Source of the DNA: Anniella stebbinsi
Taxonomy: Eukaryota; Chordata; Lepidosauria; Squamata; Anniellidae
Direction of reading: 5' to 3'
NCBI GenBank assembly: GCA_029215795.1
Contig: JARDYH010000003.1
Coordinates: forward strand, 178,944,382 to 179,008,381
DNA length: 64,000 bases
A program made the translations under genes and the position numbers. Positions within the stretch are counted from its first letter, which is position 1. Each line of letters opens with the position of its first letter. Below are positions 21,186-31,470 of this stretch, one piece after another. Under the pieces are notes generated by a model. The model was not told the origin of the DNA, did no database searches, and saw only the letters and a program-made list of their open reading frames with translations.

Positions 21186-21660
21186 ATCTAGGGGCAAAGC
21201 CCCAAAGCTTCACACTGAAAAAGTCGGGCATTTAGTCCGACTTTTTTAGTTTGGAGCGAAGCGACGACGGCATTTGCCATCTGTCGCTTTTTCTCGCGCG
21301 CTTCTTGGAGGTATGCCAAGTCTATGGTGACCACTGATTCGTTGCCATGGGCTGGGCACTGAAGTTGCTCGCTGCATCACCTCCACGCCTCCAAAAAAAA
21401 ACGTGCCTCCTCGGTCCTCCCGCCCCAAATTAAAAAGGTAAAAAACAACAAAACTTACCTTCAAACAGGCTGCACTGGCACTGCAGCAGTGGCAGCAGCA
21501 AGAAAATCCGCCACAACACTGCTGTCAGTGAAGAGGGGCGGAGGGAGCGCAAATGCGCATCGTTCCACCTACCGCTGCCACGATATCAAAGAGACGCCAT
21601 GAAGAGGTGCCCATGGATACCAGAAACAAAAATGGCACCACTGCAGAAAAACACTAATGC
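21186..21660. mobile_element. CpG-rich element of unknown class
   Basis: The stretch is far richer in CpG than its surroundings. It includes a hairpin AAAAAGTCGG-CATTTAGT-CCGACTTTTT at 21218-21248 and GGAGCGAAGCGACGACGG. I found no convincing outer inverted repeat or TSD, so its class and borders are uncertain. Confidence 0.45.
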
Positions 21661-21719
21661 AGTGTGTTCTTGGAACATGCCCCCCAGTAACATCACATGT
21701 CATAACCTAGCCTTCCCTA

Positions 21720-21835
21720 AATTTTGAGTTTTTATTGCTATGAATATTTTAACTGTTTTTATGAATTTTGTTGTTGTAAGCTGCCTTGCATGGGCTTCTG
21801 CCCTGAAAGGAGGCCAAGAAATGTTAAGGCTCTCA
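21720..21835 (+). mobile_element. LINE 3' tail (L2/CR1-like), degraded
   Basis: TTTTAACTGTTTTTATGAATTTTGTTGTTG leads into GTAAGCTGCCTTGCATGGGC and AAGAAATGTTAAG, the layout of the GTAAGCCGCCTTG-type 3' tails of such LINEs. Confidence 0.5.
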
Positions 21836-21844
21836 TGAACACAC

Positions 21845-22435
21845 ACACAGCAAAATGCCAGAAAGCTGCTATTTCAAACATCCACACCTGTTAATATTTG
21901 CGCTACTTTTTCATGCCTTGAGAAATTAATGGATTTCCCTTATAATGACAAAAGATGAGAGAAATGGTGGCAGGGGGGGGGGTAGAAGCATGGGAAGATT
22001 AAAGGATGATGACGATATTGTCATTTCTCAGATCTTGCAAACCATCATGTGAACTGGCTTTAAGAAAAGGCTGAGAGAGCAGCTGAGAGAGATGGCTCAA
22101 ATTGCCAGAGCTAAAGGGGCAAGATGCTCTGTAATGCTCCTTCAATCCAGATAGGTGCCTTGTCCACATACGAGTGTGAGTCACTCTAACTCTCCAGTTC
22201 TTTGTGAAGAGGCAGCTGCTGCGCGTATTCTACAAAGCAGCCTCCACGAGGTTGCTGTGTTCATAAGTCTTGGCCTTTTTTCCCCTAAAGCATTTCATTT
22301 AGCCCAAGGGGATGTCTATACTATGCCACTTTGCAGCTGCTTCCCCCCAAAACCAGCAGCATCGCTGGTGCGGGGAAAGAACGTTAAACCTAGATGGCAG
22401 GAAGGAGCACAGGCTATCCAGTGCCCATCTGCTTG
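21845..22435. other. No recognised feature
   Basis: Unique-looking sequence; a G-run occurs at about 21973-21982. Confidence 0.4.
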
Positions 22436-22446
22436 TCAGGCCTGCC

Positions 22447-22766
22447 TAGGCTGACCAGATACAATCCAGGTCAGGGCTCATGTAACTTTAACAGTTGTAG
22501 AGAAAAGGGAATTTCAGCCAGTGTCATTTGTATGCAATTAGTTCCTGGTGAAATCCCCTCTTCATCACAACAGTTAAAGGTGCAGGCACTATACTAGAGT
22601 GACCATATACAAAAGAAGGCAGGGCCCCTGCAACTTTAACTGTTGTGATGAAGAGGGAATTTCACCAGGAGCTAATGGCATACAAATGACACTGGCTGAA
22701 ATTCCCTTTTCTCTCCAACTGTTAAAGTTACATGAGCCCTGACCTGGATTTTATCTGGTCACCCTA
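22447..22766. mobile_element. Dimeric fold-back hAT MITE, 320 bp, copy 1
   Basis: Ends TAGGCTGACCAGA and TCTGGTCACCCTA are flanked by a perfect 8-bp TSD, GGCCTGCC (22439-22446, 22767-22774). Inside are two monomers in opposite orientation, fused at GGCACTATACTAGAGTGACC. Each monomer is itself partly self-complementary (TTTAACAGTTG arms). The same fusion point occurs at 36673 and 48191. Confidence 0.93.
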
Positions 22767-22774
22767 GGCCTGCC

Positions 22775-24785
22775 CCCCACCTAATACCCTGCATTTCCAG
22801 GCTTTCCCTGCACTGGGAACCACCCCTAGGGACACCACCATAGACACCATAGGCAATGGGATGGCATCAGAACAAATGGAAAAGTCAGAGTAAAAGGATA
22901 CCACAAAAAATAGTTTTGAAGGTAAAACCCTGATATGGCTGCAAGTTGGGGGCTGCGGCACTTAAACAACATCACTGCACGGCCACTGCAGGGTTAATAG
23001 AGTGTATAGACAGACACCCTGCAAAAGAAAATGAAGTGAGTTGGTCCTGTCAAAAAAAAAAAAAAGACCAGATCCCACCCCTCCCCTTCCCAGTGAAGAA
23101 GTCTGCCTTTCTGCCTGTTGACTAAGATAACACATGGTAAACATTCAACTTTGTCTCCTAACACTTTATATATAAATCGATAGCATAGTGCTGAATTGTT
23201 TTGGAGGATGTGGAGTATGTTCCTGAATGTAAGATGCCATCGTATAACATATTTATAGCCTCATAAAGCTGGCAGAGAACCCTGCGAAGATCAAATGTAA
23301 ACATAAATCAAGAGTGGACCCTGTGCCGTAACCAGCAGTTCTAGCGTGAGAGACCTAAATTCCAGAGGCCCCTTTTATTGGAACTGTGCGGGCAGCAAGC
23401 AGAGTTTTGTTGGGGCAGGATAGTTGCTCAGAGTCGTAGTTCTTCTTCCGCACATGAACCCAGCAGTAAATAAGAGTGCTGATTGTATCCTGCAGAGGAA
23501 AGACTTGGGCCTTAGAAAAGAAGCTATTGACTTTACTTTTATGTGAGCCCTTCCCCCTGGGCTATCTGTGAAAGGAGGTTTCATGGTGAATTATGAGGAA
23601 GATTAATGTTTCAGCCGACCAGCTGGAGAAGGCCAACAGGGTGCTAGTAACTCCAGGGCTGGGAAGGGGGAAAGGAAGGGGGGATAGATAGCTCCCTAGA
23701 CTGACAAGGACAGACTCCGGAGCTCACTTGTGACAAATTAAACAAAACATGCTTTAAAAAAAAATAGCTCAGCATTTAACGTAGAACCGCAAGAGTGCCT
23801 CGATTTCTGAAAGGATTGCTTCGTTTTGTTGTCAGAACTGTGCGAAGTTGCCATGCGCCAGCAGGCCAAGAAAAAAATGGAGACAGTATGCCAGTAGGCT
23901 AATGCATTCTGATGTGGCCGCTAACCCACAACACAAAGCTGGGAGAAACAAAAGCCAAAAGAAAAGGGAGATTCAGAAAGGGTCTGCGGTCCCTGGAACC
24001 TGAAAACGGATTAAGTCAATCTCCCGGCTGTGATTTGCTATGCCGATATGAAAAGCTAACTCGGCTGTGACTTGGGATTGTGATGGCTGGCAAACTGCTA
24101 AGCCCCAAGGAAGTCTGAATTGACAAATAGTTCGGACTATCCTGAATTACGTGCTCCATCTGTATTTGTTTGCATCACAAATGGCAGCTGCCAGCCATCT
24201 TGGCGAGAAGGAGGTGCAATTTGAAACTGCAGTGAAATGTGGAGCTTGCGTGCATGTGTGTGATCACACAGAGAGAGCAATTATACTAACTGAGATCTTT
24301 GCTAGCAATCCTAAGCGCATAAAAGGGTTTCTCTGTCTCTTAGCATATAACAGAATTGCAGTATCGTTTGAGTAGATCCATTCCATCTCCATGGCTTTTA
24401 TTGAACAGCTATCGATTCACAACAGTTAAGGTCAAGTTCAGAAGTCTTCCTCATTCATGAGCTCTCTCTTGATGAATGCAAATGGTACAGAATATTGTGT
24501 GCGTGCGTGCGTGCGTGTGTGTGTTTAAAAGACAGACATTTGGCATTATCAGGCAGCTAGTTTTATTTTTGAATACGTTATCATCTAAACCTTCAAGAAT
24601 TAATGAGATGTGAAAAATTACCATCTTAATGTCTGGCTAACAGCAGAACTAATTTTTTTTCCTATTATCTATCAGAAAATTGCAGGTACACATCGAGTGA
24701 TTGATTTGAGATAATTCCTGTCTTGGGTAGAGGTGTTGAATAATCTACATGCCCATCACAGAGGCCAGATCTATACTTCATTCAT
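22775..24785. other. About 2 kb of unique sequence, repeat-poor
   Basis: No gene recognised. The stretch 23700-24460 is unusually free of repeats and mixed in composition, so it may hold conserved non-coding sequence; that is only inference. A GTGC/GTGT run lies at about 24499-24524. Confidence 0.45.
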
Positions 24786-25012
24786 ACTTAGGGTGACCAG
24801 ATTTTGAGGATCAAAATCCCGGACCCCCCCCCCCCCGCCACCCCACCCACCCAAAACAAACCCCCCACCGCACGCCCGCGCTGCCCTGCCCTGCGCCGCC
24901 CCCCCGCCCGCATGCCTCGTGCCGCCGCCCGCCCCGCGCTGCCCCCCATGCCGCGCCGCCCCCCCCGCGCCACACCACCCCGCCCGCCCTCGCGCCGCCC
25001 GCCCCCGCGCTC

Positions 25013-25203
25013 CTTACCGGCTGGGGTGTCCGCTTCCCTCCAGTGCTCGGAATCTACTGAGAAACAGGTTTCCTGGCCTGTCTCTCAGTAGTGCGCCAGG
25101 TGATGACGTCATCACCCGGCGCGCTACTGAGGGACAGGCCATGAAGCCTTTTTCTCAGTAGATTCCGAGCACCAGAGGGAAGCGGACGCCCCAGCAGGTA
25201 CGT
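25013..25203. repeat. Palindromic module M3 with perfect CRE centre
   Basis: The centre is GGTGATGACGTCATCACC-like, with TGACGTCA at 25104-25111. The arms carry GCTCGGAATCTACTGAGAAA and its mirror. The left edge is CTTACC and the right edge CAGGTACGT, so a donor-like sequence faces outward on either strand. Confidence 0.9.
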
Positions 25204-25409
25204 GCCTCGCGCAGGCCGCCCGCCCCCCCGTGCTGCACCGCCCCCCCACACCGCCCCCCACCCGCGCTGTGCCCCCCCGCACCACGCCCCCCCGCGCTGT
25301 GCCCCCCACCCATGCCGCGCTGCCCCCCCGCACTGCGCCGCCCCCCCACGCCATGCTGCCCCGCCCCCCCACGCCGCCTCCCCCACCCGTGCCATGCTGC
25401 CCCACACTC
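25204..25409. repeat. C-rich low-complexity spacer
   Basis: Irregular repeats of CCGCCCCCCCACGCC type. The minus strand has many G-runs of five or more, suited to G-quadruplex formation. A similar tract occupies about 24823-25010. Confidence 0.85.
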
Positions 25410-25600
25410 CTTATCAGCTGGGGCGTCCGCTTCCCTCCAGTGCTCGGAATCTACTGAGAAACAGGCTTCCTGGCCTGTCTCTCAGTAGCGCGCCGAGTGA
25501 TGACGTCATCACCCGGCGCGCTACTGAGGGACAGGCCGCAAAGCCTGTTTCTCAGTAGATTCCGAGCACCGGAGGGAAGTGGACGCCCCAGCCGGTAAGT
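25410..25600. repeat. Palindromic module M4 with perfect CRE centre
   Basis: Close copy of M3. TGACGTCA lies at 25501-25508, the left edge is CTTATC and the right edge CCGGTAAGT. M3 and M4 are direct repeats within one transposon. Confidence 0.9.
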
Positions 25601-25849
25601 GCCTTGCGCCGCCAGCCTCCCGCCACCGCCGCGTGACCCCCCGCCGCCCCGGTTTGCCCCCGCCGCCCCCCGGTTGGCCCGGATCGCCCCAGGGCCATCT
25701 GGTCACCCTTTTGGGGGGCTAAATTTCCGGATTTGGCCCCCCAAAACAGTTTTTCCACCAGTATGCGGATTTGCTCCCCATTTCCAGGGCATGTCCGGAC
25801 AAATCCGGGCATCTGGTCACCCTAGATACTGATATGATCCCATTGTGGT

Positions 25850-26310
25850 GACACTTTGTCCCTCTCGAGCGTTTATACCTCGTAGTTCAGAATGACATCT
25901 GCTGTGGTATTTTGGATAACACAGAATATAAAAAGTGAGAAATAACACTACTAGCGTCATTGGACAGGGGAAACCGTGTTTCCTTAGCGACACTTTCTCC
26001 CCCCCCCCACTTTTGTCCCATGATACTTCCTCTTTCTTCACAAAGGGAAAGAAAGAGGAAGCAAACAATGACCATGTGGCCCAGTCAATGGCCGTTTTTA
26101 TCACGCCTCTTTTCCTGCACACAGCAGGAAATGGCGGCACATTCCATTTTTTAAAATGAGTCTATTTTGTGACAGAAAGAAGGCAAGACAGAGGGGGAGA
26201 AGCATGGGAGTCAGACGATGTCATCAAAAGGACCCACGAACATCCATAAGGGGGGAGTAATGAGTGTGCGATAAAACACTCGTCTGATGATGCTCTACGA
26301 AAGTAGTATA
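25850..26310 (-). repeat. Unclassified interspersed repeat, copy 2
   Basis: Reverse-complement partner of 1870-2330. AAAAGGACCCACGAACATCC, TTTCCTGCACACAGCAGGAA and the terminal GTCTGATGATGCTC match the other copy's mirror sequence. There is no coding frame. Confidence 0.7.
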
Positions 26311-26317
26311 GGGAGAA

Positions 26318-26392
26318 TGTAATGTGTCCCAACAGTTATAAGTGCACTTCAGTACCAGTAAAAAGCATTAGTGTAGATCTAGCCAGAAACAA
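26318..26392 (-). mobile_element. MITE fragment (AACAGTTATAAGTGCAC)
   Basis: Shares CCCAACAGTT and the GTGTAGATCTAGCC end with the 3-bp-TSD MITEs at 7862 and 54126. Confidence 0.5.
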
Positions 26393-26767
26393 AATATAGA
26401 AAATTATTAAGCATGTTCTACCACCAGAAAGAAAAAAGATTGCGCACATGAAGTGTTAACACACTTGGGGGATCAATCATAATATTGCATCCTACTTGAA
26501 TTTGCTCTTATGGAATTTTGTTAAAGAGAAATTTCTAGTGCAATTTTAAAATATCCCTGTGGGAATTTAGTTCTATATTAAGGAATTGTCAAGTCAGAGC
26601 GTGTGGAGAGACATATAGTAGCATATGAACAAATTTCAAAATAATAATCATAATGAAATGCCCTCTGTTTTGGAAATCAACATCCAGGAATACCTGTGCC
26701 TATATATGCAACTTTTGTTATTATGAAACAATCCAGAGTTTTAACCCATGGATTGTTGTTCAATTAA

Positions 26768-27002
26768 GAGCCTATCTACACACACAGAGGATAAAACACT
26801 TTGAAAACATTTTGAAAACTGTATATGGAGTGTGTCCTGGGCCCCAACAGTTCTCAAAACTGTCAGCCTATCTACACTACTGCTTTCAAATGTTTTAAAT
26901 GGTTTATAACAGTTTTGAGAACTGTTGGGGCCTAGGACACACTCCATATACAGTTTTCAAAACATTTTCAAAGTGTTTTATCCTGCATGTTGAGATAAGC
27001 TC
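26768..27002. mobile_element. MITE with GAGCCTATCTACAC end, 235 bp, TSD TAA
   Basis: Left end GAGCCTATCTACACAC and right end GAGATAAGCTC are flanked by TAA (26765-26767 and 27003-27005). It is a near-palindrome with ACACACTCCATATACAG arms and an internal copy of GCCTATCTACACTACTGC. The TAA duplication fits PIF/Harbinger. Confidence 0.85.
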
Positions 27003-27029
27003 TAAAACTCTGGGTTGTTTCTCCCTCAA

Positions 27030-27190
27030 CAACCCATAGTGCCAGGTTCAAACGTCATGGCAAATAACCCCAAACAGGGTGATCCTGGATTATTTTGCAA
27101 AGCAGAAATTCACTTGCTCCCATGTGCTCATGTCTAACCCATGGTTTAAATGACCCATGGGAGTCATGACATGTGAACCAGGTCACTTTT
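27030..27190. mobile_element. Fold-back MITE, TGGTTCACATG-type ends
   Basis: TGCCAGGTTCAAACGTCATG is mirrored by CATGACATGTGAACCAGG. It resembles the larger element at 44712. Confidence 0.6.
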
Positions 27191-27394
27191 TAGTAATTGA
27201 ATGAAATCCCCATAATGATTGATGTTAAGGGACCATAGATATTAAAATATTGTAGAGTGACACATCTGTTGTCTGCAGAAGGGACTTCCTGGTTCATTTT
27301 GAAACTTGGGGCAGGGGTCTTCCCTGGTTGAAAGAGATTACAACCCATAGAAAACAACTGAAAATTCCATAATCGCATAATAGGTGTGATTAGG

Positions 27395-27562
27395 TAGGTT
27401 GACCATATGAAAAGGAAGACAGGGTGTATCTTTAACAGTTGTATAGAAAAGGGAATTTCAGCAAGTATCATTTGTATGCATGCAGCACCTGGTGAAATTC
27501 CCTCTTCATCACAGCAATTAAAGCTGCAGGAGCCCTGCCCTTTTTTGTATCTGGCTACTCTA
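27395..27562 (+). mobile_element. Monomeric hAT MITE, 168 bp
   Basis: Starts TAGGTTGACCATATG and ends TCTGGCTACTCTA. It carries the paired arms GTATCTTTAACAGTTG and AGCAATTAAAGCTGC. This is the single-unit form of the dimers at 22447, 36673 and 48191. The TSD is degraded. Confidence 0.8.
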
Positions 27563-27564
27563 TG

Positions 27565-28305
27565 TAATAGGTCCCTGCAACCTGCACAAGTTAATAACTG
27601 GTTGGCTGCATTCTATACTAATTGGACTTGTTAATGAGAAGAGAGAGAGGGAGAAGTGAGCAGAGACACGACAGGTTTATAAGATAATATAGGGCCCTGA
27701 GAGAATGGCCACAGCAAAGTATTCCCACATAAAAATTAGGACTCCTCCTGTAATTAATAATCAGGCAACTTTAAGACCTGAAAGGAAATATGTTGCATAA
27801 TTAACAAATGGAATTCAACGCCTGAGGAAGTTATGTTGGCATTTTATTTTTGGACACATTGCTGGTCAACCCAATAATATGGAACATACACGCCTTCCCT
27901 TCTAGCTTGGCAGCATTTGTATTTTGCATTAGTTGTTGCACCTTTTATGAATTTGAATTTGAATTGATTCTTTGTGCCTCCCTCCAGAACCTGCACCTAG
28001 AATGTTGCCTGGCCAGCCTTGAACTGGCCTGACCAGTGCATTTCATGTTTAACTATTTTGAAAATAGCTTTGCCTCAATACAATGAGCAATTTTGAATTT
28101 GCATTTATTTAATTAACTAATCCTATGCAAATGAAGAGTGCCTTCTCCTTTTTCATGTAAGGAATATAAAAATATAAAAATGTACAATCATCAACCTGTT
28201 CTCTCCCCATCCCCAATTCAGAACCTGACGATGGCTTTTAAATTACCATGAATTACACTGACCCTGGGCCAGTTAGTCTAGGTTAGGACCCTTTAAAACC
28301 TTACA
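27565..28305. other. No recognised feature
   Basis: AT-rich unique-looking sequence. Confidence 0.4.
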
Positions 28306-28309
28306 TCAG

Positions 28310-28442
28310 TTTTCCTTACCCTGGTGCTCTCCAAATGTTTTTGGACTTCAACTCCCTTTAGACCCAACCAGCATGGCCAAGGGTCAGGAATGCTGGGAGT
28401 TGTAGTCCAAAACATCTGAGGACACCAGGTTGTGGGAGGCTT
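28310..28442. mobile_element. hAT-type MITE (ACAACTCCC family)
   Basis: TCCTTACCCTGGTGCTCTCC on the left; AATGCTGGGAGTTGTAGTCC and GACACCAGGTTGTGGGAGGC on the right. It is an imperfect inverted repeat of the family at 8324. Confidence 0.7.
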
Positions 28443-28449
28443 AGGAGTT

Positions 28450-28575
28450 TTGCCTTCCCCAACCTAATGCTCTCCAGTTGTTCTGGGATACAACTCCCAC
28501 AGCCCCAGCAAGCGTGACCAAAGGTCTTGGATGATGGGAGCTGTAGCCACAAATATCTGGAACAGGAGATATTCC
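28450..28575. mobile_element. hAT-type MITE (ACAACTCCC family), second copy
   Basis: TTGCCTTCCCCAACCTAATG with ATACAACTCCCACAGCCCCA on the left, and ATGATGGGAGCTGTAGCCAC on the right. It adjoins the preceding copy. Confidence 0.65.
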
Positions 28576-28591
28576 TGGTTAAATCTCCTAC

Positions 28592-28692
28592 AACCTTTAG
28601 GACACAGTCCTATGCAAGTTTATATGGCTGGCTGGGGAATGCTAGCAGTTGTAGGACATTTTTCTGTCTGTACTTGCATAGGATTGTGCCCT
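28592..28692. mobile_element. Short fold-back MITE (ACAGTCCTATGCA)
   Basis: ACACAGTCCTATGCAAGTTT is mirrored by ACTTGCATAGGATTGTG, with GGGGAATGCTAGCAGTTGTA between. A diverged relative lies at 57125-57222. Confidence 0.7.
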
Positions 28693-28734
28693 CAGAAAGT
28701 CAATAAAAACAGATAGGGCCAGCATTAAAATGTT

Positions 28735-29130
28735 GCACAGCCCCCCCCCCACTTGCTCAGGAATCCATGACCTTTTCCAAGGTACTCCATTCTACCACCA
28801 CTACCCCTTTTCCAACTCACAACCCCAGGGGCTGTCTATATGTGGTGAAAGCCCCGAGGTGCCTGCAAATCTGCGCTGCATCACTTATATGACACAGCCA
28901 CAGCTTCGCAGCTACCAAAGGGCTTTCCCTGACTTTTTCAATGGGAGTAAGGTCAGCATGGCTCTTCCGTCTGACCTTGTTCCTGGGGAAAAGGTAGGAG
29001 GGTGGCTCTGGTACCCGGATGGCCACTGGAAACCCTGCGCTCCCTCCTTGGCATTGGAGATGATCCAATGCCACCACAGGTGAGCAAAATCACTGGGTTT
29101 CATAGGGCAACAGCACCAATTCGGCACCGT
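28735..29130. other. Unclassified, possibly old repeat
   Basis: GC-richer than its surroundings, with a C-run at 28741-28752 and CAGGGGCTGTCTATATGTGG resembling a MITE end. I cannot define borders. Frames of 86-171 codons here show no domain. Confidence 0.35.
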
Positions 29131-30800
29131 GAAGACAGTCCCCTAGACATTCAGTGTTCTGTGGCCATTGAGCATGCTCAGTCCATTATTGGTTGGACTG
29201 TTTTTCAGGCTCCCCTCCTCCTTAAGTTTTTCATCAACAAAAACAAAAATGTTTTTGCAAACCTTGGAGCTCCACGCAGCATCCCTTTTTTTGTTGGTGG
29301 GCGGATGGTGCCATCTTGGATTCATAAAGATCAGTCCCATCAAATACTGACAAAGCAGTCCATTTTGGATTCTTCAGAGGATTGCTGCTTGATTCTTTTG
29401 CATCTCCATTCATTTGTGTTTTCACTTGAGTTTTTCTTTGTGTTCTCTTTCCTGTTTTGTAAAGAAAACAATACATCCCCCAGATCATTCTATATAACGT
29501 TTTTTAAAGCAAGCTAAGCAGAATATCAGTCCTAGGCATTATGATGGTTGCCATTTCATTTTTCTTTTCTATTCCCTAATCTTGCATGGTTATTAGTTTT
29601 ATTTTCTATCACTCCCACCGCAAAGTGGGCAGACATTCAAAGGATCGTTGCTCCAAGATCTCTGCCCTGAATAGCTGCAGCCAATTCAGAACCCATCAGC
29701 CTGAACATGCAATAATAGAACTGTTCTGATCTATTTATGGCTGGTCACCACAAGGCAAACCACTAGTTGCAACATTAATAAAAACTTCCACTGAGTAAGG
29801 GCTCCAACAAAGGCTGAATGTGAACTGAGGCCTTATAAGCTTCTGATTCCAGCACTGCCCGCTCCTAAGCCCCACCCACTTTCTTGAAGGATGGAGATCC
29901 TTAAAGGGCCAATCCCCTGGTTTGCAGATGGGTGCTTCTTCATCTCTCTTTGGATTCACACCTAATGTCACACCTGTCCCATTGGGTAAGGATAACAGAG
30001 CAGGGGACACTTAACTCCTCACACTCCGGAGTAGGTGCTCAGGAGAGTCCTGGCTTTTGTTCTGCAGGCTCTGGCCTACAAGTCCCAGGTTCTGTGGCCT
30101 CAGGCCTGGCCCATGTCCCAAGTCGGCATCAAACTTGACTATTTTATCTTCGTTGTCCAACTCTGAGCTTGAGGTTGGGCCATAACAGAAACAAAAATAT
30201 ACAAACCAGGTAGAAAAATAAGGTGAGCAATGCTAAATGTTTCCATACCCCCTCCCCCCATATGCAAAGTGTTTAGCAACATGTGGGAATAGCCTTGGCA
30301 GGAGATGAAGCATATTTCAGATAGCTGAAAATGTGCTTAATCAGCTCATTAGACCCCATCGACATCTGCATTTTCCTGTGACATAGGGGCCTATCTTGGT
30401 TCACTATAAATATTCTATGATATATTACAATACATCTGCAGTTATATTTTATGTGCGGCTGATTAATAAATTATAGCAGGTATCATGCAATTCAGCAGAA
30501 GTTTGCTACCTTCAGATGAATTGTTTTCTTTGTTTGTTTAAGGGCTAAACAAAAAATCTCATCCATCAGATACTCTCTCTGAATATTCAAAAAAGCTTAG
30601 AACAATTTGCAGTTAATTGATAAAATGTCAGCTTACATTGAATCCTCTTTTCTGAATGCTGCCTCATACTGTATGTTACCAGTTCCTATAGTTGGGTCCC
30701 TAAGGCAAAAGACTGAGTAAATTGATTGACCTTTCCACAATGCCTTGAAGGTCAATCTGTGCTCTATCAAACCAATTGATGGTATACATTTCAGAACCAT
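29131..30800. other. Mostly unique sequence
   Basis: No gene. The AT-rich block at about 30345-30510, with homeodomain-like TTAATAAATTAT, is a weak candidate for conserved non-coding DNA. Confidence 0.4.
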
Positions 30801-30813
30801 GGACCTTGCTCTA

Positions 30814-31170
30814 TGACCCCCTCTAGATGGATTCCGTTTGACGCCTGTTCCTCCGATTATGCGCATCTTCTCGGAAGCGCTTTATCGTAAATGCTTGTAT
30901 GCAAGAGGTAATTGAGCACTCAACAGGTGACCTTACCAGTTGTTTCAAATGCGCTTTACAAGTAGTTAATGCGAAGAATCGCTTGTTCACATAGTCAAAA
31001 TGCGCTTTAACGGCCGGAGCAAAATAAAACTCGCTATTTAACGTGCATTCAATAATGCGCATAATCGGAGAGAAAATACGCCTCTACGCCCGATTTGCGC
31101 TCCGTTCTTGTAGAGGTAAAATTTTTAATGTGCCTTGAAAGAGCTTTAAATGCCTCTTGTAGAGGCAGCC
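30814..31170 (-). mobile_element. CpG-rich MITE, copy 2 (subfamily B, minus)
   Basis: Right end reads CTTGTAGAGGCAGCC. The interior mirrors the 33395 copy (TAACGGCCGGAGCAAAATAA, GCGCATAATCGGAG). The TSD is unclear: CTA versus TCT, or TCTA on both sides. Part of its interior (30880-30950) is rearranged relative to other copies. Confidence 0.82.
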
Positions 31171-31320
31171 TCTATTTCAACTCATTTGCACTTGTTTACT
31201 TATACTGTACACAGAGGCATGTGGAGGTGAATTGACACTTAGAAGGCCCTTTCATGGCAGCAGCAGCAATCTTCCTTGTAAGTGTAGAGAGAATAAGGAA
31301 GTTGTAGGTGTTTCCTTGAG

Positions 31321-31470
31321 AGCAGGGACCAATCCACACCAAGCAGGATACAACACTTTGAAGACGTTTTGAAAACTGTATATGGAATGTGTCCTGGGCC
31401 TGAACAGTTGCCACTACTGTTATAAACCATTTTAAACCATTCTAAAGCAGTAGTGTAGATCCTGCCCAGG
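31321..31470 (-). mobile_element. MITE with GTGTAGATCC end, TSD CAG
   Basis: Ends GGACCAATCCACACC and GTGTAGATCCTGCC are flanked by CAG on both sides. The body shares GAAAACTGTATATGGA with 26768 and 49971. Confidence 0.75.

Larger units (their letters stand above)
24791..25823. mobile_element. C-rich non-autonomous hAT element, about 1,033 bp
   Basis: Ends AGGGTGACCAGAT and ATCTGGTCACCCT are the same type as in the dimeric MITEs. The TSDs are imperfect (TCATACTT on the left, AGATACTG on the right; 5 of 8 bases agree). Inside are two 190-bp palindromic modules separated and flanked by C-rich low-complexity DNA. The right flank holds the AAATCCGGGCATCTGG segment. Proline/arginine-rich frames here are compositional artefacts. 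Confidence 0.85.

Noticed and set aside
21218..21248. Bacterial-type rho-independent terminator
   Set aside because: The context is clearly vertebrate; the hairpin and T-run belong to a repeat element.
25013..25600. CpG-island promoter of a host gene
   Set aside because: The CpG density is confined to the hAT element's borders and no host gene is next to it; kept only as a promoter-like module within a transposon.
24804..25832. Several Pro/Arg/Gly-rich ORFs of 60-118 codons on both strands
   Set aside because: They arise from C-rich low-complexity DNA and palindromes in a transposon.
29002..29517. 171-codon ORF
   Set aside because: No domain or splice context, and composition changes along it; looks like chance.
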